From an uncultured Paracoccaceae bacterium (GTDB taxonomy: Bacteria; Pseudomonadota; Alphaproteobacteria; Rhodobacterales; Rhodobacteraceae): a stretch of DNA of 64,000 bases. Positions 15,759 through 24,390 of this stretch are shown here, one piece after another (positions within the stretch are counted from its first letter, which is position 1; every line of letters starts with the position of its first letter). A model generated the notes under the pieces. The model ran no database searches and was not told the DNA's origin. It saw nothing but the letters and a program-made list of their open reading frames with translations. The position numbers and the translations under genes were made by a program. Where the stretch lies: the NCBI GenBank assembly GCA_947492475.1, contig CANLNM010000004.1, forward strand, positions 124,001-188,000. The letters run 5' to 3'.

Positions 15759-17000
15759 TCATAGAGCCTGAACCCCAACGTCACTGTCATCAACAGACAA
15801 AGGCAATGTAATTTCGACACGGGTGCCTTTGGGATCAATCAGCCGCTCAAAGCGCACCTTGGCAGAGATCAGATCAGCCCGTGTTTTGATATTGCTAATC
15901 CCACGATTTGATTGCAGGTCTGCCTCTGAAATACCGGTGCCGCTATCGTCGATTGTGACCACCATATCATGGCCAATCTGAACGATCCTCACATCAACAG
16001 AATCACAATCTGCGTGTTTTAGCGCATTGTTTACGGCCTCTTGTACGATCCGAAACATGGCGGTGCGCACGGTGTCCTGCAGCGTATCCATCTGGCCATC
16101 TGACTGGTCTTGGACCTGCATCGCTATGTCTCGACGCATATGTTTCTGGCAGCGCTGCATATGCGCTTCGATGGCTTCTGAATACCCAAAAAGCTGCAAC
16201 ACACCGGGTTTCATATTTTCGACAATGCCGCGCACTTCGTCCAGACAATGGTCCAGTTCATCCTGCAAGGCGTCGATTTCTTTTTGGGCCGCCGCAGACC
16301 CGCCAACGATCCGCGACATGCGCCGGCGCATGCGCGTTAGGTCCGCCAGCGTCTGATCATGCAGATCCATCCCAAGCCGCTGTCGCTCCTGCTCCATACC
16401 TTCGGTCAATCGCAACGCGCCCAAACGCAACGCCTGCTCACGCGCGGTTGCCTCCAGCTCAGAAACGGCGGCTTCTTTTGCCTCTTTGCCCCGTTCAAGC
16501 GCAAACAGAAACGCCGAAACCAGATCCGCAGCGCCCTGTGCCAGCACAACCAATTCTTCGTTATAAAAATCGGCTTGATGGCTTGAAATGGCAAGCGAAC
16601 CAATCAGCTTTCCTTGGACCCGCAACGGGACAATGATGCGGCTGTGCAAATTGGCATCAAACAAGGGTTTGCTGTCTGATCCCTCAAAATGAAACAGCGG
16701 ATCAGTCCATGCATCATTGGTCAGAATATAGGGTTTGTCCCCGCGCAGCACATCACGGATCGGGCTTTCTGCTGTTGGCTTTGCCGGGTTCTGCGCATCA
16801 CCCCACGCCGTGTGCATGCGCGCCTCATAGCACATTTGCGTTCCCGACGGATGCAACAGCACAATGTCGAGGTGATCATGCGCAATCAACGCCCGCAACC
16901 CGTTGGCAAAGTTTTCTAAGACCAGCTTATAATCTGTCTGCCCCGCAATCGCCTGGGCAATCGACAGGTAGCATTCTAAAGCCTCCCCAGCATTTGGCAT
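15759..17000 (-). CDS. GAF-domain sensor histidine kinase (NarX/DegS type)
   Basis: A 413-residue cytoplasmic kinase with no membrane segment. A GAF sensor domain spans about residues 12-165, a coiled-coil linker follows, and the dimerisation domain carries the phospho-acceptor H214 in GMDLHDQTL (HisKA_3 type). The ATPase domain has NNALKHADC and DDSGTGIS. It should phosphorylate the response regulator encoded just downstream in reply to a small intracellular ligand. The ATG at 17000 has GAGGAGGGAG upstream at 11 or more bases; the frame is open to 17114, and earlier TTG starts are possible. Confidence 0.85.
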   Translation of the reverse strand: MPNAGEALECYLSIAQAIAGQTDYKLVLENFANGLRALIAHDHLDIVLLHPSGTQMCYEARMHTAWGDAQNPAKPTAESPIRDVLRGDKPYILTNDAWTDPLFHFEGSDSKPLFDANLHSRIIVPLRVQGKLIGSLAISSHQADFYNEELVVLAQGAADLVSAFLFALERGKEAKEAAVSELEATAREQALRLGALRLTEGMEQERQRLGMDLHDQTLADLTRMRRRMSRIVGGSAAAQKEIDALQDELDHCLDEVRGIVENMKPGVLQLFGYSEAIEAHMQRCQKHMRRDIAMQVQDQSDGQMDTLQDTVRTAMFRIVQEAVNNALKHADCDSVDVRIVQIGHDMVVTIDDSGTGISEADLQSNRGISNIKTRADLISAKVRFERLIDPKGTRVEITLPLSVDDSDVGVQAL

Positions 17001-17252
17001 CAAAGCAGAAACTCCCTCCTCGGGCGCTTTCAATTGAACATATTCTACCTTGTGTATCAAATTAGCTTCTTTTCCATTACGGGGCCAGCCTGCCCAGAAA
17101 CCACCAACTGACAAAGAAGCTGGCCAACACGGTGTCGCCTTTGGATGATTGGATCGTCATCACCCTCATTTCTGGTCGACACCCCAAAGGGGCATGGAAT
17201 CATGGCTAAAGAAGCTCGGGTCGTTTGAGAACTGCCAAGCGCGCAAGAATTC

Positions 17253-17266
17253 TGCGGGAACCCGCA
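17253..17266. promoter_or_regulatory. Palindrome TGCGGGAACCCGCA upstream of the kinase gene
   Basis: The 14 bases carry arms TGCGG and CCGCA around GAAC and continue pairing inward (TGCGGG/CCCGCA). It is the third copy of the motif in this cluster and would suit autoregulation of the two-component system. It lies about 250 bases upstream of the chosen kinase start. Confidence 0.5.
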
Positions 17267-17346
17267 AACACATGTCCAGCCCCAACGCCGTCGCAATCCT
17301 GTGGAACGCGCACGAAACTCAATCAGCTATATATTTCGAGCAGTTT

Positions 17347-17423
17347 TGGCGACCCCGGCAGGATTCGAACCTGCAACCTGCCCCTTAGGAGGGGGCTGCT
17401 CTATCCAGTTGAGCCACGGGGCC
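17347..17423 (-). tRNA. tRNA-Arg (anticodon CCT)
   Basis: The minus strand folds into a full cloverleaf: acceptor arm GGCCCCG with CGGGGTC, anticodon stem GCCCC/GGGGC around the loop CTCCTAA (anticodon CCT, reading AGG), T loop GGTTCGAATCC, and an encoded CCA end. No integrated element is seen beside it. Confidence 0.95.
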
Positions 17424-17552
17424 ATCGGTTTGATTTATGTGGGATCGTGCCGCTATTGCAAAGGGCTGAATTTACGGGGGCAAAACCATTTTGCTGCGAA
17501 ACGGTCGGCCGCACAGACCAATTGCGTTCATATTCGATGTTTCGAAATTTCG

Positions 17553-18494
17553 TCAGATGTCCCCCAACATGCCCTGTGCTGTTAGAAAACCTGTCGTATC
17601 TCGGCGCATGTCACAATATCGATCACGCGGGAAACAACCCAAGTCCTGGCCAAGTACCCCAAGGCTGAGCGCAACATTTTCCGCCATGTCGGCCGGTGTC
17701 ATATTCAAGGCCGCGCGATATTGACCCAATATTTGCCCCGCCCATTTGGACCTAAGCCGCCCCGGTCGCCCACAAAGAGACCTGACAAACCGGACGATAT
17801 CCGCGCCGGGGTAACCCTGCACATTGGCGCCGCGCCAGTCGATCACTCTGATGTCGAAATCAAAGGACGCAAATGGGTTAGGAAATTTCCGAGTGAGCAA
17901 AACATTTCCGAGCCATAAATCGCCATGCTCTATGCAGGTCCATTGATCCGTGCGCGTATTTTCAAGACGGTTTTCGGCAAAACGCCTGAGGGCGCTGGGG
18001 CAATCGTGATCTTGTACCAAATGGCGTAATGGGGCCCGAAACCTACGATCATAGGCGTCATCGTCAGCCCAGTGCTGTTTGGTTTGCAGGGCGAGCTGAG
18101 CACACCAATCGCGCGTCACCCGGGCGATCATCACCTTTTGAAACGTCGCCAGCACCCTATTTTGTGAAAATGCATGATGCCGCTCAAATACGGCATATGA
18201 TTGCGTTCCCCATTTACCGCTCAGTTTGGGGCGAACGATTTGCGCGCCAATTTCCCCGTCCACAATGTCGCGCACCGATTGGGCCATGGCGATGTCATCC
18301 TCAACCACCCCATCAAAGTCCGAATTTGACACAAGCAGCACAACGTCGTCTTTTGCGTGTTTGCCTTTGATCTGGAATGGCATCGTTGCGTCCGCCACCA
18401 CTGTTTTAAAGGCGCCAACGGGGATCGCGTTGAGGCTGGGCAGGTCCAGAACATCGCCCAGTTTCTGGGACACATGTCGCGCTAAGTCTTTCAT
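17553..18494 (-). CDS. Aminoglycoside phosphotransferase-like (APH fold) protein
   Basis: A protein of about 313 residues with the phosphotransferase catalytic motif HGDLWLGNVLL (HGDxxxxN) and the metal-binding VIDWRGANV, both in the second half. The fold covers aminoglycoside phosphotransferases, choline kinases and many uncharacterised small-molecule kinases. The N-terminal ATP-binding lobe is weakly conserved. The substrate is unknown; nothing nearby points to antibiotic resistance. The start is uncertain: ATG at 18494 is given, with a GTG at 18518 as the alternative; neither has a good ribosome binding site. Confidence 0.7.
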   Translation of the reverse strand: MKDLARHVSQKLGDVLDLPSLNAIPVGAFKTVVADATMPFQIKGKHAKDDVVLLVSNSDFDGVVEDDIAMAQSVRDIVDGEIGAQIVRPKLSGKWGTQSYAVFERHHAFSQNRVLATFQKVMIARVTRDWCAQLALQTKQHWADDDAYDRRFRAPLRHLVQDHDCPSALRRFAENRLENTRTDQWTCIEHGDLWLGNVLLTRKFPNPFASFDFDIRVIDWRGANVQGYPGADIVRFVRSLCGRPGRLRSKWAGQILGQYRAALNMTPADMAENVALSLGVLGQDLGCFPRDRYCDMRRDTTGFLTAQGMLGDI

Positions 18495-18533
18495 GTCATG
18501 GTTATTTTCAGGGAACACATCGCTCGCTTTGAT

Positions 18534-18548
18534 TTAAGGTCGAGTTAA
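18534..18548. promoter_or_regulatory. Perfect CtrA-type motif TTAA-N7-TTAA
   Basis: TTAAGGTCGAGTTAA fits the full CtrA box of alphaproteobacteria. It lies just upstream of the phosphotransferase-like gene (minus) and about 200 bases before the LacI gene (plus). Confidence 0.45.
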
Positions 18549-18748
18549 GGCGCGATGGACAATACTAGCGCAGCACTGATCCGATGCAAATCCCGCAAAA
18601 GGCGTGTGCCTGTCGTGAAACCCACCAAGACCACGTCTTTCTACGTCAAATTAAGCCCCCAGAGCGGCACATGGTAGCATTCAGCTTGGACACGGGTCAC
18701 TGATAGAGGTAACATTTTTACAAAGGACCAAATCAGGATGCTTCTATC

Positions 18749-19774
18749 GTGACAAAACCACCGAAACGGCCGCTGACATTGCGTGATGTATCCGAAGCCT
18801 CTGGCGTTAGTGAAATGACGGTCAGCCGCGTGTTGCGCAACAAAGGCGACGTAAGCGAAGCCACCCGCAAACGGGTCCAAACCGCTGCAAAAACGCTTGG
18901 ATATGTGCCCAACAAAATCGCGGGCGCATTGGCGTCGCAGCGGGTCAATCTGGTGGCGGTGATCATCCCCTCATTGGGCAATATGGTTTTCCCCGAAGTA
19001 CTGGCTGGGATTTCCGAAACGTTGGATGACACCGAATTGCAGCCCGTTGTCGGGGTGACCGATTATAGCCCCGAAAAAGAAGAGAAAGTCCTGTTTGAAA
19101 TGCTGTCATGGCGTCCATCCGGGGTGATCATTGCGGGGCTTGAACATTCGGATGCATCACGTGCGATGCTGTCACAGGCGGGCATTCCTGTGGTTGAAAT
19201 CATGGATGTCGATGGTGATCCGATCGACACATGTGTTGGGATTTCTCACCGACGCGCGGGCCGCAAAATGGCCGAAGAGATCCTGGCAGCAGGGTTTCGG
19301 CGGATCGGGTTTTTGGGAACCAAAATGCCGCTTGATCACCGGGCCCGCAAACGGTTCGAAGGTTTCACCCGCACGCTGGGCAAAGAGGGCGTCGAAATCG
19401 CGGATCAAGAATTTTATTCCGGCGGGTCGGCATTGGCCAAAGGGCGCGAGATGACCGAAGCCATGCTTAACCGCACGCCAGATATCGATTTTCTGTATTT
19501 TTCCAATGACATGATCGGCGCTGGCGGCCTGCTGTATCTGCTGGAAAAAGGCATCGATATTCCGGGGCAAATCGGGCTTGCTGGGTTTAACGGTGTCGAA
19601 TTGCTGCAAGGGCTGCCGCGCAAATTGGCAACAATGGATGCCTGTCGACGCGAAATTGGCCAAAAAGCCGCCGAAATCATTGCCGCCCGCCAAGAAGACA
19701 ATGCAAGCGACGAACCGGTCTTGATTGAGCTCAGTCCAAAAATTGAATTTGGCGACACCCTAAGACGAGGCTGA
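18749..19774 (+). CDS. LacI family transcriptional regulator
   Basis: A 341-residue LacI-type regulator: helix-turn-helix and hinge at residues 9-60 (LRDVSEASGVSEMTVSRVLR and the hinge AGALASQR), then a periplasmic-binding-protein-like sugar domain. The sequence is closest to the GntR (gluconate) subgroup. The start is GTG at 18749 with AGGA about ten bases upstream; the DNA-binding domain begins soon after. A half-operator GGTAACAT lies at 18708-18715, similar to half of the gluconate-type palindrome. No sugar catabolic gene is adjacent, so the target is unclear. Confidence 0.87.
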   Translation: MTKPPKRPLTLRDVSEASGVSEMTVSRVLRNKGDVSEATRKRVQTAAKTLGYVPNKIAGALASQRVNLVAVIIPSLGNMVFPEVLAGISETLDDTELQPVVGVTDYSPEKEEKVLFEMLSWRPSGVIIAGLEHSDASRAMLSQAGIPVVEIMDVDGDPIDTCVGISHRRAGRKMAEEILAAGFRRIGFLGTKMPLDHRARKRFEGFTRTLGKEGVEIADQEFYSGGSALAKGREMTEAMLNRTPDIDFLYFSNDMIGAGGLLYLLEKGIDIPGQIGLAGFNGVELLQGLPRKLATMDACRREIGQKAAEIIAARQEDNASDEPVLIELSPKIEFGDTLRRG

Positions 19775-19778
19775 CCCC

Positions 19779-20201
19779 GTGGATCGCCAATACACCAGCC
19801 TAACAGGGCGTTGGTCCGGCTATTTCGGCTACACAAATGCCGCCGCCCCGCGCGTTGTATTTGAGGCCGTATTGCAGGAAACGGCTGGTTTGGTTACGGG
19901 CGAAATCATGGAACCCAACACGTTTCGATCCGACATTAACGGGGATCTTTTGTCTGCCATTTCCGGCAGCCGCGATGGGTTAGAGGTCAGTTTTCTAAAG
20001 ACATATACCGACTTTGATGAAGATGATTCACCGTTTTATGATGGGATGGTCAACCGTGCCCTAAGTCGGATCGAAGGGCGATGGCATTTTCGCCGGATCA
20101 GAGGCTGGTATGGGCCATTTATGATGGTGCGACGGCCAGAACGCAGTGCACAAAAATCCGCTGTTGTTGAAACCGAAATGGAACATCAAGACAAGGAATG
20201 A
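19779..20201 (+). CDS. Uncharacterised 140-residue protein
   Basis: A soluble protein with no recognised domain, starting at GTG 19779, four bases after the LacI stop, so likely in the same transcript. The sequence suggests a small beta-barrel: repeated strands such as TGRWSGYFGY, FEAVLQETAGLVTGEI and RWHFRRIRGWYGPFMMVRR. It may be a lipocalin-like or DUF protein. No signal peptide is visible. It precedes the ABC cassette by 33 bases and may belong to it. Confidence 0.65.
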   Translation: MDRQYTSLTGRWSGYFGYTNAAAPRVVFEAVLQETAGLVTGEIMEPNTFRSDINGDLLSAISGSRDGLEVSFLKTYTDFDEDDSPFYDGMVNRALSRIEGRWHFRRIRGWYGPFMMVRRPERSAQKSAVVETEMEHQDKE

Positions 20202-20234
20202 GCCCGCCAAAACGGCGGCGCTTTGGGTGAACAT

Positions 20235-20891
20235 ATGCTTTTGGTTGTGCGTGATCTTTTTAAATCGTTTGACGGCCCCACAGGTCCCATCAAAGTTCTG
20301 GATGGGATTTCCCTGCAAATGACCGCTGGTGAAACGCTGGCATTGACCGGTGAATCTGGCAGCGGGAAAAGCACGCTTTTGCATTTGGTGGGTGGGTTAG
20401 ATCAACCTGATCAGGGGTCGATCACCCTAAAAGGCCAAGAGTTGACCCAGATGAGTGACGCTGAACGGTCTGAAATGCGGCGCATGCATGTTGGCGTTAT
20501 ATTTCAACAGTTTAACCTAATCCCGTCTCTAACCGTATCTGCCAATATTGCGTTTCAGGCGCGTCTTGCCAATCGCTATGATCCGCAATTTGTGGCGGCT
20601 TTGTCAGCAAAAATGGGTCTGCAGGAACAGATGGATAAATACCCTGAACAATTGTCCGGCGGCCAACAGCAACGTGTTGCCATTGCCCGTACTTTGGCGG
20701 CCAAGCCGGGCCTTATTCTGGCCGATGAACCAACCGGCAATCTGGATGAAACCACTGCGGATGATGTGTTGGGATTGATGCTTGAACTTCTGAAAGAAAG
20801 CGGCGCGTCCCTGTTGATGGTCACCCATTCCGAACGGGTCGCTGCGCAAATGGAACGTCGCCTGCATCTGCGACGGGGTCAAATCGCATGA
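20235..20891 (+). CDS. ABC transporter ATPase, LolD/AttE type
   Basis: A 218-residue ABC ATPase with Walker A GESGSGKST (residues 39-47), signature LSGGQQQRVAIAR and Walker B LILADEPTGNLD. The sequence is of the LolD/MacB/FtsE class that powers MacB-like or Lol-like membrane machines instead of solute import. The ATG at 20235 is chosen over the in-frame TTG at 20223. It overlaps the permease by four bases. With the two genes after it, it matches the layout of the AttE-F-G-H cassette. Confidence 0.88.
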   Translation: MLLVVRDLFKSFDGPTGPIKVLDGISLQMTAGETLALTGESGSGKSTLLHLVGGLDQPDQGSITLKGQELTQMSDAERSEMRRMHVGVIFQQFNLIPSLTVSANIAFQARLANRYDPQFVAALSAKMGLQEQMDKYPEQLSGGQQQRVAIARTLAAKPGLILADEPTGNLDETTADDVLGLMLELLKESGASLLMVTHSERVAAQMERRLHLRRGQIA

Positions 20892-23278
20892 CACGTTATG
20901 GATTGCTTGCGCTGATGTCCCATTGGCGACGTAACCGATTGCAATTGTTCACACTTCTTGCCGGATTAACATTGGCCACGGCTTTGTGGTCGGGTGTGCA
21001 GGCCGTCAATTCCGAAGCCAGATCCAGCTATGATTCCGCCGCAGCCACATTGGGAGAAGCTGAGTTTAGACAGATATTGCCGCACGATGGTGATGTGATC
21101 CGCCAGTCAGATTACATCGCGCTGCGTCGATCAGGGTGGCTGGTCAGCCCGGTATTGGATGGTCGGCTCAATAATGTGCGATTGGTGGGGCTGGACCCGG
21201 TGACGTCGCCCGGCGGTCTGGGCCCTGTTAATATGGACCAAGGCCCGGATTTGCAGGGATTTATCACAGGACAGGGGATTTTGTTTGGCACCATGGCGGC
21301 GCTGGAACAAATCGATCTGCCGCAATTTCACACGATCATAGATGAAAACATCGCCCCCGGAACGGTGATCACCGATATTGGCACCGCCCAAATTCTGCTA
21401 AGCCAACCGAACGCAGTTAGCCGCCTTTTGCTGCATCCAGATCAGCCAATGAAGCAGCCGGATTTACAGACCATCGCCCCAGATCTTTCTATACAAGAGG
21501 TCCAGACTGGGTCCGATATCGCGCGGCTGACGGAATCGTTTCATCTGAACCTGACGGCCTTTGGGCTGCTGGCATTTGCGGTAGGTATTTTCATCGTTCA
21601 TGGCGCGATCGGGTTGGCCTTTGAACAACGGCGCAGCTTGATCCGAACGTTGCGCGCGCTTGGCATTCCGCTGCGCAGGCTCATCGGGCTGTTGATGTTT
21701 GAAATCACATGTTTTGCGCTGATCGGCGGGGTGTTTGGGGTGGCGTTGGGATACGCGATCGCCGCGGCATTGTTGCCGGATGTGGCAGCCACATTGCAGG
21801 GCCTATATGGGGCGACGGTGTCAGGCACATTGGCCCTGCGTCCCAGTTGGTGGCTGTCAGGGATGGGGATCGCCTTGGGGGGTGCCGGGCTGGCTTCGGC
21901 CAAGGCATTATGGCAAATCGCCCAAATGCCATTGCTGGCCTCAGCCCGGCCCCGCGCCTGGAGCATGCACCAAAACAGCGCCAGATCGTTCCAAATCATT
22001 GCCGCGTTATCCCTGTTGGCCATCGCTGCGATCCTCAGCCAGCTCAGCATCGGTTTGGTCGCTGGATTTGCCATGCTGGGGGCACTGTTGCTGGGGTCCG
22101 CGCTGGCGTTGCCGATTGTTTCATCCTGCGCCTTGTCGCTGGGCGCGCGCCTGTCCAAAAACGTGATTCCGCAATGGTTCTGGGCCGATAGTCGGCAACA
22201 ATTGCCCGGTTTATCGCTTGCATTGATGGCGTTGTTATTGGCCATGGCGGCAAATGTGGGTGTATCGACGATGGTGTCTTCGTTTCGGCTGACATTTGTT
22301 GGGTTTCTGGATCAAAGGCTGACGTCAGAATTATACGTCTATGGGGATGATGCGGATCATGCCGAACAGTTGCTATCGATTGTCGAGCCACATGTGGATG
22401 CAATCCTGCCGATCTTGCGCACTGAGGTCGATATCGCCGCATTGCCTAGCCAGCTTTACGGCGCGCGTGCGCATGAATCGTATGCGCAGAATTGGACGTT
22501 TTTGCAGGCCAATGCCGATCCCTGGCAACAGGTCTTTTCAGGCCAAGGTGTTGTTGTAAATGAGCAAATGTCGCGTCGCGGTGGACTGAAACTGGGGGAT
22601 GTCATTGCGCTGGGTGCGGATCTGTCTCTGCCGATTGTTGGAATTTATGGCGATTACGGCAACCCAATCGGCCAAGCCGTGATCGCAGAGCCGCTCTTTG
22701 AGGCGCATTACCCGAATGTGCGCGTCACAAGGCTTGGGTTGCGGTTGCCCCCGGAAAATGTGCCGGACCTGATGCAAACCTTACGTGATGCGGGGCTGGC
22801 TGACACCAACATGATCGATCAAGCCGGGATCAAGGATTTTTCCCTAAAGGTTTTTGAACGCACATTTACGGTCACCGGGGCGCTCAACGTGCTGACCTTG
22901 GCTGTGGCTGCCTTTGCCATTTTGATGAGCCTGCTGACCTTGGCCGGGATGCGTTTGCCCCAATTGGCACCGGTCTGGGCGCTGGGACTAACCCGCGGCC
23001 AGCTCGGACGGCTAGAGCTGATCCGCGCGATGTTATTGGCCGTTATGACCGCCCTCTTTGCGCTACCGCTGGGGTTAACACTGGCATGGGCATTGCTGAG
23101 CGTCGTGAATGTGGCCGCCTTTGGGTGGAAATTGCCAATATATTTCTTTCCATGGGATTACGCGCGTTTGGGGCTGTTTTCCTTGGTGGCTGCGGGTTTG
23201 GCCGCGCTATGGCCCGCCCGCCGTTTGGCGCGCACCCCTCCCAGCGATTTGCTAAAGGTGTTTTCGAATGAACGCTAA
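20888..23278 (+). CDS. ABC transporter permease, two FtsX domains (AttF/AttG-like fusion)
   Basis: A 796-residue membrane protein with an N-terminal membrane anchor, a periplasmic domain, three core segments near residues 220-330, a second set of segments near 360-430, a second periplasmic region and a final FtsX bundle near residues 655-780. This doubled MacB/FtsX plan suggests fusion of two permease subunits. It probably moves a lipid or lipophilic molecule through the inner membrane or extracts a lipoprotein, using the ATPase upstream. It overlaps the next gene by 11 bases. Confidence 0.85.
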   Translation: MTRYGLLALMSHWRRNRLQLFTLLAGLTLATALWSGVQAVNSEARSSYDSAAATLGEAEFRQILPHDGDVIRQSDYIALRRSGWLVSPVLDGRLNNVRLVGLDPVTSPGGLGPVNMDQGPDLQGFITGQGILFGTMAALEQIDLPQFHTIIDENIAPGTVITDIGTAQILLSQPNAVSRLLLHPDQPMKQPDLQTIAPDLSIQEVQTGSDIARLTESFHLNLTAFGLLAFAVGIFIVHGAIGLAFEQRRSLIRTLRALGIPLRRLIGLLMFEITCFALIGGVFGVALGYAIAAALLPDVAATLQGLYGATVSGTLALRPSWWLSGMGIALGGAGLASAKALWQIAQMPLLASARPRAWSMHQNSARSFQIIAALSLLAIAAILSQLSIGLVAGFAMLGALLLGSALALPIVSSCALSLGARLSKNVIPQWFWADSRQQLPGLSLALMALLLAMAANVGVSTMVSSFRLTFVGFLDQRLTSELYVYGDDADHAEQLLSIVEPHVDAILPILRTEVDIAALPSQLYGARAHESYAQNWTFLQANADPWQQVFSGQGVVVNEQMSRRGGLKLGDVIALGADLSLPIVGIYGDYGNPIGQAVIAEPLFEAHYPNVRVTRLGLRLPPENVPDLMQTLRDAGLADTNMIDQAGIKDFSLKVFERTFTVTGALNVLTLAVAAFAILMSLLTLAGMRLPQLAPVWALGLTRGQLGRLELIRAMLLAVMTALFALPLGLTLAWALLSVVNVAAFGWKLPIYFFPWDYARLGLFSLVAAGLAALWPARRLARTPPSDLLKVFSNER

Positions 23279-24308
23279 GGTCCTGTTTTTCCTGCTATGG
23301 CCCAGCGCCACTTTGGCCCAAGGCTTCGCAGGGTTGGGCACTGATATTGATGGCTTTGCCAATCCACAGCCAAACCCGGAATTTTCATTCCCTCGCGATC
23401 ATGGCCCCCACCCGGATTATAGGATCGAATGGTGGTATGTCACTGCCAATATGACCGGGCCGGATGGCACCGATTATGGTCTGCAATGGACATTGTTCAG
23501 ATCCGCATTAGAACCCACAACGCGACAAGGATGGTCCGATCCGCAGATTTGGCTGGGCCATGCTGCGGTCACGACACCCGACGCACATTTTGTCGCTGAA
23601 CGATATGGACGTGGGGGTGTGGGACAGGCGGGTGTGACGGCTGCGCCCTTTGCGGCCTGGATCGATGAATGGGCGTTGCAGGGTGACCGTTTTGATCAAC
23701 TGAGCCTAACCGCAGGCGGCCGCGATTTTCACTATGACGTTGATCTAGCCGCCACGGGCCCGCTGATTTTTCAGGGTCAGGACGGATATTCTGTCAAATC
23801 CGCCGAAGGTCAGGCGAGTTACTATTATTCGCAGCCCTTTTATGAATTGTCCGGGGCGATTTCGCTGTTGGATCAGGACATTCCGGTCACTGGGCAGGCT
23901 TGGCTTGATCGTGAATGGTCATCACAGCCTTTGGGGCAGGATCAAACCGGATGGGATTGGTTTTCGTTGTCATTTGACGATGGAACCAAATTGATGGCGT
24001 TTCAATTGCGCCAAACCGACGGTGCGCCCTTTACGTCTGGGACGTGGATCACTGCGGATGGAAACGCCACGCCATTGCCACATGGCGCCGTTGAGGTGAC
24101 CCCGCAGCAATCCCACCAAGTCAGCGGCCATACCGTTCCTGTCACTTGGCAGGTTTTGGTGCCGGATCACGGTGTGGACACCACGATTAGTGCGGTTAAC
24201 CCTGATGCATGGATGGCCACATCCATCCCCTATTGGGAAGGGCCAGTTCGGATTACAGGCACCCATACTGGGGTCGGATATTTGGAAATGACGGGATATG
24301 ATCACTGA
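23268..24308 (+). CDS. AttH/CrtC-type lipocalin-like exported protein
   Basis: A 346-residue protein with a signal peptide (MNAKVLFFLLWPSATLAQG) and the AttH/carotenoid 1,2-hydratase-like blocks YRIEWWYVTANM and WLDREWSSQPLG. The family folds as two lipocalin-like barrels and has aromatic-rich pockets for hydrophobic ligands. Encoded directly after an ABC ATPase and permease, it is likely the periplasmic partner that receives or delivers the ligand. It is probably not a true carotenoid hydratase, since no carotenoid genes are nearby. Function of AttEFGH systems is not settled. Confidence 0.82.
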   Translation: MNAKVLFFLLWPSATLAQGFAGLGTDIDGFANPQPNPEFSFPRDHGPHPDYRIEWWYVTANMTGPDGTDYGLQWTLFRSALEPTTRQGWSDPQIWLGHAAVTTPDAHFVAERYGRGGVGQAGVTAAPFAAWIDEWALQGDRFDQLSLTAGGRDFHYDVDLAATGPLIFQGQDGYSVKSAEGQASYYYSQPFYELSGAISLLDQDIPVTGQAWLDREWSSQPLGQDQTGWDWFSLSFDDGTKLMAFQLRQTDGAPFTSGTWITADGNATPLPHGAVEVTPQQSHQVSGHTVPVTWQVLVPDHGVDTTISAVNPDAWMATSIPYWEGPVRITGTHTGVGYLEMTGYDH

Positions 24309-24390
24309 TCTGCGGCCACAATCGTCCAACCACGACACCGTGATCATCCCGCACATGGCAAATGCTGCATATGTCGCTTAGGCTGGCAGT

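Noticed and set aside
21598-22245. Long minus-strand frame within the ABC permease
   Set aside because: Shadow of the permease coding frame; no independent features.
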